Assembly: GCF_005771525.1 (NCBI RefSeq)
Contig: NZ_VAVZ01000016.1
Location: forward strand, 1 to 64,000
Direction of reading: 5' to 3'
Source: Nesterenkonia salmonea
GTDB taxonomy: Bacteria; Actinomycetota; Actinomycetes; Actinomycetales; Micrococcaceae
DNA: 64,000 nucleotides
Shown: piece by piece, positions 16,967 to 29,581 of the stretch
Position numbering within the stretch: the first letter of the stretch is position 1
Layout of the letters: each line of letters starts with the position of its first letter
The notes under the pieces: generated by a model
The model's input: only the letters and a program-made list of their open reading frames with translations
The model's database searches: none
What the model was told of the DNA's origin: nothing
Position numbers and translations under genes: made by a program

Positions 16967-17707
16967 ATGGAAATCATGACCATCTCCTCCGAGGGCTCTG
17001 GCACTGATTCTCCGGGCGCTCAGCCGCCTACCAACGGCACGGTGCGGGTCCTGATCTCCGACGATCATCCTATGATGTCCACCGCCCTGCGCACCTACGT
17101 CGACTCTGCCTCAGGACTGGAATGTGTCGGAGAAGCCCGGGACGGAGAGACCGCCGTTGACATGTGCGGCGAACTTCATCCGGACGTGGTCCTTATGGAC
17201 CTGCACATGCCATCCATGGGCGGCATAGAAGCCACCCGGGCCATCCGGCAGCAATACCCAGACATCGCTGTTCTTGCCGTGACCACATTTTCCACCGAAC
17301 TCTATGTGATTCCTGCTCTCCGAGCTGGGGCCGGTGGTTACTTCCTCAAAGACGCAGAACCTGAGCAAATCATTGACGCCATCCGAGAAGTCCATGAAGG
17401 CTCGGCGGTCTTCTCCCCCACGGTGGCGCGGCAGCTGATGATTGCGGTGAAGAATGAACCCGCACAAGTCGCCACGGCCCTGGAACGCTTCCCTGAGGTC
17501 CCCCATATCCCAGCTCGCGAGTTGGAGGGACTCCAACTGTTGGCCACCGGGCGCTCCAACGCGGAGATCGCCGAGAAGATGATGGTCTCAGAAGCGACGG
17601 TGAAGGTCTATATGGGGCGCATTATGAAACGCCTCGACGTCCGAGACCGTATTCAACTGCTCATCCGAGGGGTTGAGCTGGGCCTGGTGGAGCCCTCACT
17701 GAACTGA
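16967..17707 (+). CDS. NarL/FixJ-family response regulator
   Basis: The 246-residue protein has a receiver domain at about residues 25-145 with phosphorylation site D78 in DVVLMDLHMP, acidic residues in LISDDHP, and a conserved lysine in YFLKDAEPEQ. The C-terminal LuxR-type helix-turn-helix lies at about 180-240 (LQLLATGRSNAEIAEKMMV, then VKVYMGRIMKRL). It is the partner of the divergent histidine kinase. Two ATGs, 16967 and 16976, are possible; the second lies 9 nt after AGGA and both give a complete receiver. Targets are unknown. Confidence 0.92.
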   Translation: MEIMTISSEGSGTDSPGAQPPTNGTVRVLISDDHPMMSTALRTYVDSASGLECVGEARDGETAVDMCGELHPDVVLMDLHMPSMGGIEATRAIRQQYPDIAVLAVTTFSTELYVIPALRAGAGGYFLKDAEPEQIIDAIREVHEGSAVFSPTVARQLMIAVKNEPAQVATALERFPEVPHIPARELEGLQLLATGRSNAEIAEKMMVSEATVKVYMGRIMKRLDVRDRIQLLIRGVELGLVEPSLN

Positions 17708-17736
17708 TTCCCCTACGTTAGTGACTATCCGGTAAC

Positions 17737-18984
17737 ATGTGCTGTATGACACATGAGCCTGATTCTGTGATTGATCCTGAGTACGACGTCGCCACCCCCC
17801 TTGACCTGGATTACTACGGAGTCTTCGCCGACATCCCTGAGGCCGATAAACGGTGGTGGGCCGCTGCCAGAAGTTTCGGCGAAGGGCTCGAGCCCCGGAT
17901 GACCGAGCATTGGGAGAAGGCCGAGTACCCGACCGACCTGGTGCGCAAGGCCGGCACCATGGGACTCTTCACGGATGGGGTTGATGTCTCAGAGCTCGGC
18001 ATGGAAACACTCTCCCCCATGGCGGCTGGGCTCGTGAACATGGAGACCTCCCGCATTGATGGATCGTTGAACACCGCACTGGCAGTCCAGGGGGGCCTGG
18101 CTGTACGGACCCTGGCGCTGTTCGGCTCTGAGGCTCAGAAGGCTGAGCACCTGGCTAAGCTGGTCTCCTGTGAAACCCTTGGCGCCTTCGCACTGACCGA
18201 ACCCACCCACGGTTCCGATTCGGTGTCCCTCGAGACCACCGCTGAACTCCAAGGTGACGAGGAGACCGGCCGCTACATCATCAATGGAGCCAAGAAGTGG
18301 ATCGGCAACGGAGCCTCCGGCGGAATCACGTTCACCTGGGCACGTGTGGTCGGCGGAGAGCACGACGGCAATGTGCGCTGCTTCCTGGTGCCTCAGGAGA
18401 CCCCGGGCTACCGCTCTGAAGTCATCCAGCACAAAGCGTCACTGCGTGCCATCCACCAGGCGTTGATTCAGTATGAGAACGTCGAACTGCCGGCCGAGGC
18501 AGTCCTTCCGCTGTCGAAGACGTTTAAAGACGCAGCGACTGTGCTGTTCGCCACCCGGCTCGGGGTCGCCTGGTCCGCGGTAGGCCATGCGGCTGCCTGT
18601 GTGGAAGCTGCTCTGAACTACTCCAAGCAGCGCAGGCAGTTCTCCAAGCCCATCGGCGCCCACCAGCTGGTGCAGGAACGGCTGGCCTTTATGGTCTCTG
18701 AGCTGACCAGTATGCAGCTGCATGCCAAACAGGTCACAGAGCTCGACGCCGCCGGAAAGCTCTCAGGACCGCAGGCTTCGATGTCCAAGCTTCACAACAC
18801 TCGCAAGGCCCGGCAGATTGCCCAGGTGGCCCGTGACATGCTGGGCGGCAATGGGATCCTGCTGAGCAACAAGGTGGCCCGGCATATGGCAGATATTGAG
18901 TCTGCACACACCTATGAGGGCACCGAATCAGTGCAGTCCCTGATCATTGGCCGCGACCTCACCGGGTTCTCCGCCTTCGCGTAG
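17737..18984 (+). CDS. Acyl-CoA dehydrogenase family protein (glutaryl-CoA dehydrogenase-like)
   Basis: This FAD enzyme (415 residues) oxidises acyl-CoA thioesters to enoyl-CoA, passing electrons to electron-transfer flavoprotein. Hallmarks are GAFALTEPTHGSDS (FAD and substrate loop, about 144-157), INGAKKWIGNGASGG, RRQFSKPIGAHQLVQERLA, MLGGNGILL and the C-terminal SAHTYEGTESVQSLIIGRDLTG region (written here in parts), whose YEGT glutamate is the catalytic base in glutaryl- and short-chain types. Its best resemblance is to the glutaryl-CoA dehydrogenase group. ATG 17746 (THEPDSV) is an alternative start. No clear ribosome binding site is visible. The gene converges on gcvT with an 8-nt gap. 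Confidence 0.85.
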   Translation: MCCMTHEPDSVIDPEYDVATPLDLDYYGVFADIPEADKRWWAAARSFGEGLEPRMTEHWEKAEYPTDLVRKAGTMGLFTDGVDVSELGMETLSPMAAGLVNMETSRIDGSLNTALAVQGGLAVRTLALFGSEAQKAEHLAKLVSCETLGAFALTEPTHGSDSVSLETTAELQGDEETGRYIINGAKKWIGNGASGGITFTWARVVGGEHDGNVRCFLVPQETPGYRSEVIQHKASLRAIHQALIQYENVELPAEAVLPLSKTFKDAATVLFATRLGVAWSAVGHAAACVEAALNYSKQRRQFSKPIGAHQLVQERLAFMVSELTSMQLHAKQVTELDAAGKLSGPQASMSKLHNTRKARQIAQVARDMLGGNGILLSNKVARHMADIESAHTYEGTESVQSLIIGRDLTGFSAFA

Positions 18985-18992
18985 CTGGCGCC

Positions 18993-20128
18993 TCAGGTGC
19001 CGCTGGCCTGCTCCCGCCTGTAGAAGGGGGGTTTGGTGACCTCAAACGGGATGGGCTTGCCCCGAACGTCTACGTGGAGCTCGGTACCTGGCTCCACGTA
19101 GGCCACATCCACATATCCCATTGCGATGGCGTGACCCAGAGTCGGACTCGGAACACCAGAGGTGATCTCACCGATGGGAGCGCCTTCCAGATTCTGGATG
19201 ACATGGCCCTTCCGGGCAGCTCGCTTCCCCGAAGCCTTCAATCCGACCAAGCGTTGCCCCGTGGTCTTTCCCACTCCGGCTGCCTTCGCCTGCTCCAGGG
19301 CAGCCCGGCCGATGAAGTCCTCCTCTTTGGAGAAGGCCACCACCGGCAGCCCGGCCTCTTGAGGCTTGCGCGAGGTGGTGAGTTCATTGCCGTAGAGCGG
19401 CATGCCAGCCTCTAAGCGCAACGAATCCCGACAGGCAAGACCGCACGGAGTCAATCCGAAATCGGACCCACCCTCAAGCAGCGCCCGCCATAGGGCCCCG
19501 GCCTTGTCGTGAGGCAGGTACAGCTCAAAACCGTCCTCCCCGGTGTACCCGGTACGAGCCAGAAGGATCTCTTGTCCACCAATGGTGACCGTGGTGTGGG
19601 CGTAGTAGGACAGGTTCTCCACCAGGTCGATCTCATGGGCGCGCACCAAGGAAGACACGATCGCCGCACTGGCAGGACCCTGCACGGCGATCAGGCTGAT
19701 GCCCTCGGATTCGTCCCAGATCTCCACATCGAAGTCAGCAGCCCGTTCGGTCAGCGCAGCTGCCACCACTTCTCTGTTGGCAGCATTCGGAATGACCAGG
19801 TATTCCTGCTCACCGATGCGGTAGGTGATCAGGTCATCGATGATGCCCCCATCTGCAGTGCAGATGAGTGAATACTTGGCTTTTCCGGGTTCGATCTTGG
19901 CCAGATTGCCGACCAGAGCAGTGTTAAGGAAGGTGGCGGCCTCAGCCCCGATCACCCGCACCTCCCCCATATGGGACAGGTCGAACATGCCGGCGGCGCT
20001 GCGCACTGCCCGGTGCTCTTCCAATTCCGAAGAGTACTTCAGCGGCATCCGCCAGCCGCCGAAGTCCGTAAAGGACGCACCAAGCGCCTCGTGTTCGGCC
20101 GCGAGCGCGGTCTCTTTCAGGTCAGGCA

Positions 20129-20129
<1 letters not shown>
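18993..20129 (-). CDS. gcvT: Glycine cleavage system T protein (aminomethyltransferase)
   Basis: GcvT releases ammonia from the aminomethyl-lipoyl H protein and transfers the one-carbon unit to tetrahydrofolate. The 378-residue protein shows FTDFGGWRMPLKYSSELEEH near the start, MFDLSHMGEV (about 47-56), TGYTGEDGFELYLP (about 195-208) and CGLACRDSLRLEAGMPLYG. The C-terminal barrel ends with PPFYRRE. Its ATG overlaps the gcvP stop codon (ATGA), so translation is coupled. It belongs to the glycine-riboswitch-controlled transcript. No gcvH is present between or beside the two genes. Confidence 0.96.
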
Positions 20130-22999
<2,870 letters not shown>

Positions 23000-23039
23000 A
23001 GGCTCAACCTTACGGGCAGGGGTGCGCTAGCGGTCAGTA

Positions 23040-23236
23040 CCCCTCGCTCTGTGATCGGACCTGAGAGATTCGCCGTATCTGCCGGCTTGCACCTTCGGTG
23101 AGAGGAGGTGCACCCTCCTCTGCTTTCCAGAGTTGCCACCCCGTTGCGGTCCTTCAGTGGACTGGCCTGAGAGATTCGGAGGGGGTTCCTTGCTCCTTCG
23201 GCGCCGAACGGTCAGCGACTGTTCGAACTCTCCCGC
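23040..23236 (-). promoter_or_regulatory. Tandem glycine riboswitch
   Basis: Read leftward, two aptamers are visible. The first starts with GGGAGAGTTCGAAC and contains GCCGAAGGAGCAA (23202-23191) and CTCTCAGGCC (about 23173). The second contains CACCGAAGGTGCAAGCC (about 23100) and CTCTCAGGTCC (about 23067), closing with ACAGAG. These are the conserved glycine-binding elements of the gcvT RNA class. The leader ends about 40 nt before the gcvP start, so control is probably at transcription termination or translation initiation. Its 5' end touches the stop codon of the upstream beta-lactamase-like gene. Confidence 0.96.
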
Positions 23237-23237
23237 A

Positions 23238-25088
23238 TCAGGGACGTGGCCTATATTCAGTTGACCCTATTTTGCCACACGCCTGGTAAGCGGCCAGCCC
23301 GAGCGCTCCCAGGGTCTGGGCGGGCCTTCCAGCAGGTGCAGGTCCGGCCTCGCGTCCGCGGGGTAGGAATGCTGCTGCGACGGCCAGCTCTGCGCCCGAA
23401 TCTTCGGCCTCCGGGCGAGTGATCAGCACAGAGGCCCACCCATGCTCGGGCGCGCGCACACGTAGTTCCATTCCTGAGACGCTCCACTGCGGAACTTTCA
23501 TTGGGCCAAATCCGGGCAGCCCGTATGCGAGGCCGGAGGGTTCGAACACATGGGACATCCACCCAAGAACCCGTTGCGCCGCTGCGCGGCTGATGCCCAG
23601 TGAGCGCCGGTCCTCTCCTGATGAGCACGACGACGCCTGGGGGCCTGTGAGCCCACCGGCTTGGGCGAGTCCAGCCAGCAGCCGCGCCAAATCCTGGGGT
23701 GAGGTGAGGCCTTCGAGCAGATCGCCGGTGGCGTTCTGGGGCTTTTCCTGACCGGTGATGACCGTCTGGTCGAGCCCCGGTGCACAGAGGGACAGCTTCT
23801 CGACAAACCTGCGGGACTCGCCCAGGAGATCGTAGCTGCGCTGCACCAGCGAGTCGCGCAGCGCCAAGGAAACAGCGGCATCGCCGGTGCTGATAATCAG
23901 TCCCACAGCGTCCCCCAGGCTCATTGTGAGTTCGCCGGTGAGGGTTCTCAATGGGCCCACCAGCGCTTGTCTTCTGTGTGCACCGGTGATGGTCACAGCC
24001 GCATCGAGCAGCTGTGGGTTCTCAGTGGCGGCATCCACAATGGCAAGTGCGGCGAAGAGCTTGCCTACTCCAGCCAAGGGGTGCCGTGTGGTGGGCTCCC
24101 GGGTCTGCTGCGGCGTCGTCGTGCTGTCTTTCAGCGTGGCTGAGAAAAACGCTGCTTGCTTCGGCCGTGTCGCCTGCGCCTTTCCGGGAGCCGGCGGTTG
24201 TGTCTGAAGGTGCCAGGTTTCCACAGCCTGGCCTATTGAGGCGAAGAGCTCGTAGGCCGCCAAACGGCCTGGTGTGCCGGAGGGAAGCTGAGTCGAGATT
24301 TGCTCAGCGAAAACCGCTACCGCCGCGGCAGGCGCTCCGTCGGAGTCCAGTGCCAGTCCGATTTGGGAAAGCCCGCGTAGTCCCCGCCCATTCTTCTCCG
24401 CGAAGCTCATGGTGGAAGTGCTCGCTCCCAGCAGTGGGGTGTAGATCTTTGTCATCAGCCTGATGGCGAACCTGCACAGGTCCTGGCTCATGAAGAGGGA
24501 GTCCGCAGCCCGTTCGTCATGAGTGGCTCGGCCGAGCAGCTGCAGCAGCTTCGCCTGGTCGGCGGCGGTGGTCACCGTCATGTGTTCGATGCTGTGGTGC
24601 CAGTCCAGGTCACCGCTGCGGGGAAAGATCTCCCGGTGGATGGTGGCGTCGAGACCCACCCAGGAGCAGTAGTCATTGACCCACTGCAATGCATCCCCGG
24701 TAGCTTGGTTGATCGCGTGGAACACCAACTGTGTACAGATGTTGTCCGAGGTGATCATCATCTGCCGCAGGTGATCCTCCAGGCTAAGTGCGATACCGGG
24801 TGCGAGGTCCTTCATGATGCCGGCCTGGACCCCGTCCTTCAGCGCCTCCGTGATGACAAGACGCTGGTCAAGTGCAAGGTCCCCGCGGTGGACCAGAGCG
24901 AGGCAGGCCAGCAGCAGGCTCACTTTGCGGGTGCTGAAGGACGCCAGCTGGGTGTGCTCGCCCTGGCCGATGCTGGTGCACTGCTGATCACCGGCACCTA
25001 CGCGGCTGATCTGCCAGTGGACCCGAAAGGGCTGGTGTTCCGCGAGCTGGCGCACCTGTGTGTTGAGCCGGCTCAGCTCAGCACTCAC
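23238..25088 (-). CDS. Tandem beta-lactamase/transpeptidase-like protein with degenerate second domain
   Basis: The 616-residue protein consists of two serine-beta-lactamase-like (Beta-lactamase2) domains. The first (about 1-300) has an SxxK motif in FSTRKVSLLL (S52, K55), an SDN motif in MITSDNICTQ (114-116), a TTAADQAKLLQLL helix and a KNG triad (about 232-234) at the KTG position. The second (about 335-600) has GVGK where SxxK is expected, so no nucleophilic serine, and TGD at the SDN position; it still keeps TSPQDLARLLAGL. No signal peptide is visible, which is unusual for a wall or beta-lactam enzyme. It starts with GTG overlapping the cupin stop. Activity against lactams is not implied; a serine hydrolase or esterase role is possible. 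Confidence 0.75.
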   Translation of the reverse strand: MSAELSRLNTQVRQLAEHQPFRVHWQISRVGAGDQQCTSIGQGEHTQLASFSTRKVSLLLACLALVHRGDLALDQRLVITEALKDGVQAGIMKDLAPGIALSLEDHLRQMMITSDNICTQLVFHAINQATGDALQWVNDYCSWVGLDATIHREIFPRSGDLDWHHSIEHMTVTTAADQAKLLQLLGRATHDERAADSLFMSQDLCRFAIRLMTKIYTPLLGASTSTMSFAEKNGRGLRGLSQIGLALDSDGAPAAAVAVFAEQISTQLPSGTPGRLAAYELFASIGQAVETWHLQTQPPAPGKAQATRPKQAAFFSATLKDSTTTPQQTREPTTRHPLAGVGKLFAALAIVDAATENPQLLDAAVTITGAHRRQALVGPLRTLTGELTMSLGDAVGLIISTGDAAVSLALRDSLVQRSYDLLGESRRFVEKLSLCAPGLDQTVITGQEKPQNATGDLLEGLTSPQDLARLLAGLAQAGGLTGPQASSCSSGEDRRSLGISRAAAQRVLGWMSHVFEPSGLAYGLPGFGPMKVPQWSVSGMELRVRAPEHGWASVLITRPEAEDSGAELAVAAAFLPRGREAGPAPAGRPAQTLGALGLAAYQACGKIGSTEYRPRP

Positions 25089-25483
25089 GTCTGCTGTGCG
25101 TGGTGGGTGGGACCGGTGAGCATGGTCAGCAGCAGGACACTGGACCCGGCGGTCTCTGCCGGGCAGATGACCGCGTGGCGCAGCCGGGCGGGGACGTGGA
25201 CCACCACACCGGGCTGCAGGGACACTGTCTCCTCACCCGCGGTGAATGACAGCTGACCGCTCAGGCACTGAACCGTGATCGGGTGCGCGGCCTGATGTTC
25301 GGGCATGGACTGGCCGGGGGCAAAGGTGAACGCGATGATGTTTCCACCATCGGCCTGGATGAGACGCTTGGCCACTGGGGACGACCGATCAGAAGCGGCC
25401 GGGGGCGCCTGGGCCAGGACGTCGACAGATGTCAGAGCTGGGGAGTGCTGCGGTGCGCTGCTGCCGTGGGGAGTCTGAGTCAT
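25085..25483 (-). CDS. Cupin-domain protein
   Basis: The 132-residue protein holds one cupin barrel. Motif 1 is FAPGQSMPEHQAAHPITVQC (about 54-73), with the usual first His-x-His reduced to HQAAH, and motif 2 is PGVVVHVPARLRHAV (about 91-105), with a conserved histidine. The first 35 residues are polar and probably flexible. Such small cupins bind a metal and act as sensors or isomerases; the function here is unknown. The stop codon overlaps the GTG start of the downstream beta-lactamase-like gene (GTGA), so the two proteins are probably made together. Confidence 0.75.
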   Translation of the reverse strand: MTQTPHGSSAPQHSPALTSVDVLAQAPPAASDRSSPVAKRLIQADGGNIIAFTFAPGQSMPEHQAAHPITVQCLSGQLSFTAGEETVSLQPGVVVHVPARLRHAVICPAETAGSSVLLLTMLTGPTHHAQQT

Positions 25484-25709
25484 TCTCCTACGCTACAGGG
25501 GCCTCCACCCGTGAATTGGGGAGCTTCGGTGGGACTTCAGCGGCCAAAAGACAGAAAGTCCTATCAAGACTGCCGCCAATTACTGAAAAAGAGGGCTCGG
25601 CAGGCAACCAGATGGGACGACGCATGCCAGCGCTCCGCGAGTCCCATCGAGACTCCCGCATGCTGCAACCCGTAAGTTGGGCGCCCAAGAGGCGGACCAT
25701 ACGCACTAA

Positions 25710-25745
25710 GCCGGCAGCCTCCCCCGTTTTGGGGGCGCTGCCGGC
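25710..25745 (-). terminator. Terminator hairpin after pnp
   Basis: GCCGGCAGC at 25710-25718 pairs with GCTGCCGGC at 25737-25745, with an inner CCCCC/GGGGG stem and a short AAAA loop. It lies 41 nt after the pnp stop. No clear U run follows on the leftward strand. The rest of the gap 25484-25786 shows no gene I can support; it must hold the cupin promoter. Confidence 0.65.
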
Positions 25746-25786
25746 CCTTCGTGTGAAGCCAGTCAGGTCAGCTGACTGGCGCGCGC

Positions 25787-28045
25787 TTATGCGTCCTCAG
25801 TGATGACCTGGTTGACGCTCTGCTTGTCATCGCCGGAGTCGGTCTCCTCGACCACTGGGATGAGGCTGAGCTTGCCGCGGTCGTCAATCTTGGATAGCTC
25901 GACCTGGATCTTCTGACCCACACCGAGGACGTCCTCGACATCGTTGACGCGCTTGCCCTCATTGAGCTTGCGCAGCTCGGAGATGTGCAGCAGCCCGTCC
26001 TTGCCTGGGGTCAGGCTGATGAACGCACCGAAGGTGGTCAGCTTCACCACAGTGCCGAGGTAGCGTTCGCCGACCTCGGGGACAGTCGGGTTGGCGATGG
26101 CATTGATCGCCGCACGGGCAGCATCAGCAGCCTCGCCGGTGGTGGCGCCGATGAGCACAGTGCCGTCATCTTCGATGGAGATGTCTGCGCCGGTGTCCTC
26201 CTGGATCTGGTTGATCATCTTGCCCTTCGGGCCGATGACCTCACCGATCTTGTCCACCGGGACGCTGACGCTGATGATGCGGGGCGCGAACTGGCTCATC
26301 TCATCCGGAGCATCGATTGCGGCGCCGATGACTCCAAGGATGTGCAGCCGCGCCTCACGTGCCTGCTTCAGTGCGGCGGTCAGCACGCTGGCGGGGATCC
26401 CGTCCAGCTTGGTGTCCAGCTGGATGGCGGTGATGAACTCTGAGGTGCCGGCGACCTTGAAGTCCATGTCACCGAAAGCGTCCTCAGCACCCAGGATGTC
26501 CGTCAGTGCGGCGTAGCGAGTCTCACCGTCAACCTCGTCGGAGACCAGGCCCATAGCGATGCCAGCCACTGGTGCGCGCAGCGGCACACCGGCGTTGAGC
26601 AGGCTGAGCGTGGACGCGCAGACCGACCCCATGGAGGTGGACCCGTTGGACCCCAGCGCCTCCGAGACCTGCCGGATGGCGTAGGGGAACTCTTCGCGTG
26701 ACGGGAGCACCGGGACCATGGCGCGCTCTGCGAGGGCGCCGTGTCCGATCTCGCGGCGCTTGGGTGAACCCACGCGTCCGGTCTCACCCACGGAGTAGGG
26801 CGGGAAGTTGTAGTTGTGCATGTAACGCTTCTTGGTCTCTGGAGACAGGCTGTCGATGCTCTGCTCCAGCTTCAGCATGTTCAGCGTGGTGACACCCATG
26901 ATCTGGGTCTCCCCCCGCTCGAAGATCGCGGAGCCGTGGACCCGGGGGAGGACCTCAACCTCAGCGGTGAGCTGGCGGATGTCCGCCAGGCCGCGTCCGT
27001 CGATGCGCACCTGGTCGCGAAGGATGCGCTGACGGATGACCTGCTTGGTCAGTGAGGACAGTGCCTTGCCGACCTCGCCTGCGCGGCCTTCGAACTCCTT
27101 GCCCTCGCCGGCCAGCTGCTCAACCAGTTCAGCCTTGAGCTCGCCGTCGGCGGTCTCACGCTGCTGCTTGTCAGCGATCTGGTAAATACTGGAGAGCTTC
27201 TCCTCTGCTGCGGACTTGACCGCCTGGAGGACGTCGTCCTGGTAGTCCTCGAAGATCGGAACCTCGACGGGCTCTTTGCCGGCGCGTGCGGCCAGATCGG
27301 CCTGGGCCTCGCAGAGGACCTTGATGAACGGCTTGGCAGCCTCCAGGCCCTCAGCAACGATCTCCTCGGTCGGAGCTGTGCGACCCTGCTCCTTGATGAG
27401 CTTCCATGAGTCGTCGGTGGCCTCAGCCTCGACCATCATCACGGCGATGTCATCACCGACGATGCGGCCGGCGACGACCATGTCGAACACGGCGGTCTGC
27501 AGCTGGGAGTGCTTGGGGAAAGCAACCCACTGGGCGCCGTCGCCATCGTCGATCAGTGCCACTCGGACACCACCGATGGGACCGGAGAACGGCAGCCCGG
27601 AGAGCTGCGTGGACATGGATGCCGCGTTGATGGCGACGACGTCGTACAAGTCGTCAGGGTTGATGGAGAGAACGGTCTCTACGACCTGGACCTCGTTGCG
27701 GATGCCCTTGGTGAAGGCGGGGCGCAGCGGGCGGTCGATCAGTCGGCAGGCCAAGATCGCGTCTGTGGAAGGACGTCCTTCACGGCGGAAGAAGCTTCCG
27801 GGGATGCGGCCGGCAGCGTACATGCGCTCTTCGACGTCCACCGTCAGAGGGAAGAAGTCGAAACCCTCACGGGGGGATTTGCCGACTGATGTGGCCGAGA
27901 GAATCGTGGTCTCTTCGTCCAATGTGACAAGTGCCGAACCGGCGGCCTGCTTGGCCAACCGTCCGGTCTCGAACTGGATAGTTGATGTGCCGTACTTGCC
28001 GTTGTCAATTACGGCTTCGGCAGTGTGAACCTCAGGTCCCTGCAT
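25787..28045 (-). CDS. pnp: Polyribonucleotide nucleotidyltransferase (PNPase)
   Basis: PNPase degrades RNA from the 3' end with phosphate and also acts in RNA tailing. The 752-residue protein has two RNase PH-like domains separated by a helical region. [22 protein letters not shown] lies in the first (about 65-86, shown in part), and [38 protein letters not shown] and [19 protein letters not shown] in the second, which carries the active site. A KH domain ([18 protein letters not shown]) and an S1 domain ([20 protein letters not shown]) follow. AAGGAAA precedes the ATG. The leader contains hairpins (28099-28155). Confidence 0.98.
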   Translation of the reverse strand: MQGPEVHTAEAVIDNGKYGTSTIQFETGRLAKQAAGSALVTLDEETTILSATSVGKSPREGFDFFPLTVDVEERMYAAGRIPGSFFRREGRPSTDAILACRLIDRPLRPAFTKGIRNEVQVVETVLSINPDDLYDVVAINAASMSTQLSGLPFSGPIGGVRVALIDDGDGAQWVAFPKHSQLQTAVFDMVVAGRIVGDDIAVMMVEAEATDDSWKLIKEQGRTAPTEEIVAEGLEAAKPFIKVLCEAQADLAARAGKEPVEVPIFEDYQDDVLQAVKSAAEEKLSSIYQIADKQQRETADGELKAELVEQLAGEGKEFEGRAGEVGKALSSLTKQVIRQRILRDQVRIDGRGLADIRQLTAEVEVLPRVHGSAIFERGETQIMGVTTLNMLKLEQSIDSLSPETKKRYMHNYNFPPYSVGETGRVGSPKRREIGHGALAERAMVPVLPSREEFPYAIRQVSEALGSNGSTSMGSVCASTLSLLNAGVPLRAPVAGIAMGLVSDEVDGETRYAALTDILGAEDAFGDMDFKVAGTSEFITAIQLDTKLDGIPASVLTAALKQAREARLHILGVIGAAIDAPDEMSQFAPRIISVSVPVDKIGEVIGPKGKMINQIQEDTGADISIEDDGTVLIGATTGEAADAARAAINAIANPTVPEVGERYLGTVVKLTTFGAFISLTPGKDGLLHISELRKLNEGKRVNDVEDVLGVGQKIQVELSKIDDRGKLSLIPVVEETDSGDDKQSVNQVITEDA

Positions 28046-28098
28046 AGGGTGGGGTTTCCTTTCGTATTGCTATAAGGGAGTTGTTCCCTCTTGCTGGC

Positions 28099-28155
28099 GT
28101 GGGAGCAGAACTCCCATAGGTGTGCCAACACAGCGCACTGAAGGAACTTCAGTGC
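28099..28155 (-). promoter_or_regulatory. Two hairpins in the pnp leader
   Basis: The 322-nt gap between rpsO and pnp contains GCACTGAAG/CTTCAGTGC (28135-28155, 3-nt loop) and TGGGAG/CTCCCA (28099-28115). A weaker hairpin lies near 28311-28334, just after rpsO. pnp leaders are often cleaved by RNase III and autoregulated, and an Actino-pnp RNA motif is known in this phylum; whether these stems match it was not tested. No gene is seen in the gap. Confidence 0.45.
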
Positions 28156-28367
28156 CATACGAGCCGAACCGGAGCAAGGCGGTCATCGATCGAAGCCCAC
28201 GGGTGCGGGTGCACTCACGCACTCCCGTAAGCCACTACCGAAGACCGGACCATGCGTCGTCGTCGGTTCATCAGCTGTATTGGCTTATCACAGTGTCTCA
28301 TACAACGATGGACGGCCCCGAAAGGAGCCGCCCATCAGTGTGCTTGGTGCCGGTGCTTGACCGAAAA

Positions 28368-28634
28368 TCAGCGGATGCCGAGACGCTTCTTGAGGTCACG
28401 GAACCGCGTGATGTCCTTGCGCTCGAGGTACTTCAGCAGACGGCGACGACGGCCGACCAGGATCATCAGACCGCGGCGGGTGTGGTGATCCTGCTTGTGC
28501 TCCTTGAGGTGTTCAGTGAGGTCGGAGATCCGACGGGTCAGAACTGCGACCTGAACCTCAGGTGAACCGGTATCGCCCTCGTGGGTGGCGTACTCTTCGA
28601 TGATCTGCTGCTTGACAGCGGGATCTAAAGCCAT
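28368..28634 (-). CDS. rpsO: 30S ribosomal protein S15
   Basis: S15 binds the central domain of 16S rRNA early in small-subunit assembly. The 88-residue protein is standard. It contains the family core [19 protein letters not shown] (about 14-32), [20 protein letters not shown] (about 36-55) and [16 protein letters not shown]. The gene lies upstream of pnp, the common bacterial arrangement, with a 322-nt leader between. GGAGC precedes the ATG. Confidence 0.98.
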   Translation of the reverse strand: MALDPAVKQQIIEEYATHEGDTGSPEVQVAVLTRRISDLTEHLKEHKQDHHTRRGLMILVGRRRRLLKYLERKDITRFRDLKKRLGIR

Positions 28635-28729
28635 GGAAAAGCTCCTTGTGTGTTGTGCCGCGTTCAGGAATCCGGTCTTACCCGGTGCCAGCCACCGCGG
28701 ACTGCAGCTCGGCGACTCACCAGACTACC

Positions 28730-29581
28730 TCACTGGGTGGACATATGCAGCGCAGTGATCTGCGGGAGCATCACAGAATCTTCTGGAGCCAGTCCACGCT
28801 CCCTCAGGAGAAAGTCCTCCAGGTTGGTTCGGCGTCTGGCTCGTTCGGCGTCGTCGGCGGAGAGCCATGAACTCAAAGTGGTCGCGTAGCGGAAAATCTC
28901 TGTGACCTTCAGGGTCCGCGACCAGCGGTACTCCAGACTGCTCGCCGGTGAGAAGTACTCCGGGTCAAGTCTGGGCCGCCAGCCGGGACGGTAAACATCA
29001 CCGGCGCGCATAATCCGGGTCAGCCGGTGCACAGTGGGATCAGAAGTGTCCAAGTAGTTCCACATCAGTCCCAGAACACCGTGGGGCTTCAGCAGCCGGG
29101 CAGCCTCGGCCTGCGCGGCAGCAGGGTCGAACCAGTGCCATGCTTGAGCTGCGACCACCAGATCAGCGCAGTTATCGGCCAGGTCGGTGTTTTCATAGGA
29201 CGCACAGTGCCCCTGGACTGTTGAGCCGCCGCCGTATTCGCGGGAGGTCTCCAACAGCATCTTGAGCATGGGCGCACTGGGCTCCACGGCATGCATATGA
29301 GCACCTGCTGCCAGCATTTGCCGGGTGAAGATGCCGGTCCCCGCCCCGAACTCGACCACTGTGGGCAGAGCTTCAGGTGTGTCTTGCGCCCTGAATCGGA
29401 CCAGGTCGAGGGCATCTGTCACGGCCTGCTCTGGGTATCGGGGGCGGACGGCGTCGTACTCCGCCGCCTCAGCTGCGGACTGACTCTTGGCAAAGGAGTC
29501 GCCAAGGTGTTTGCGGCGCTGCTCGGAAACAATCTGCGGCTGCTCGTCAGAGCGCCGTCTGGGAAGGTTCGGTGGTGTCAT
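28730..29581 (-). CDS. Class I SAM-dependent methyltransferase
   Basis: The 283-residue protein carries the Rossmann-type SAM-binding motif VVEFGAGTGIFTRQML (about 72-87), an acidic end of the second strand (MHAVEPSAPM, about 96-105) and CADLVVAAQAWHWFDPAAA, the motif IV region typical of the Methyltransf_11/ubiquinone-menaquinone methyltransferase-like group. The N-terminal 35 residues are charged. Substrate is not predictable. It starts within the last codons of ribF, so it is translated from the same message. Its N-terminal GDSFAKSQSAAEAAEYDAVRP (in part) resembles small-molecule methyltransferases. Confidence 0.8.
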   Translation of the reverse strand: MTPPNLPRRRSDEQPQIVSEQRRKHLGDSFAKSQSAAEAAEYDAVRPRYPEQAVTDALDLVRFRAQDTPEALPTVVEFGAGTGIFTRQMLAAGAHMHAVEPSAPMLKMLLETSREYGGGSTVQGHCASYENTDLADNCADLVVAAQAWHWFDPAAAQAEAARLLKPHGVLGLMWNYLDTSDPTVHRLTRIMRAGDVYRPGWRPRLDPEYFSPASSLEYRWSRTLKVTEIFRYATTLSSWLSADDAERARRRTNLEDFLLRERGLAPEDSVMLPQITALHMSTQ

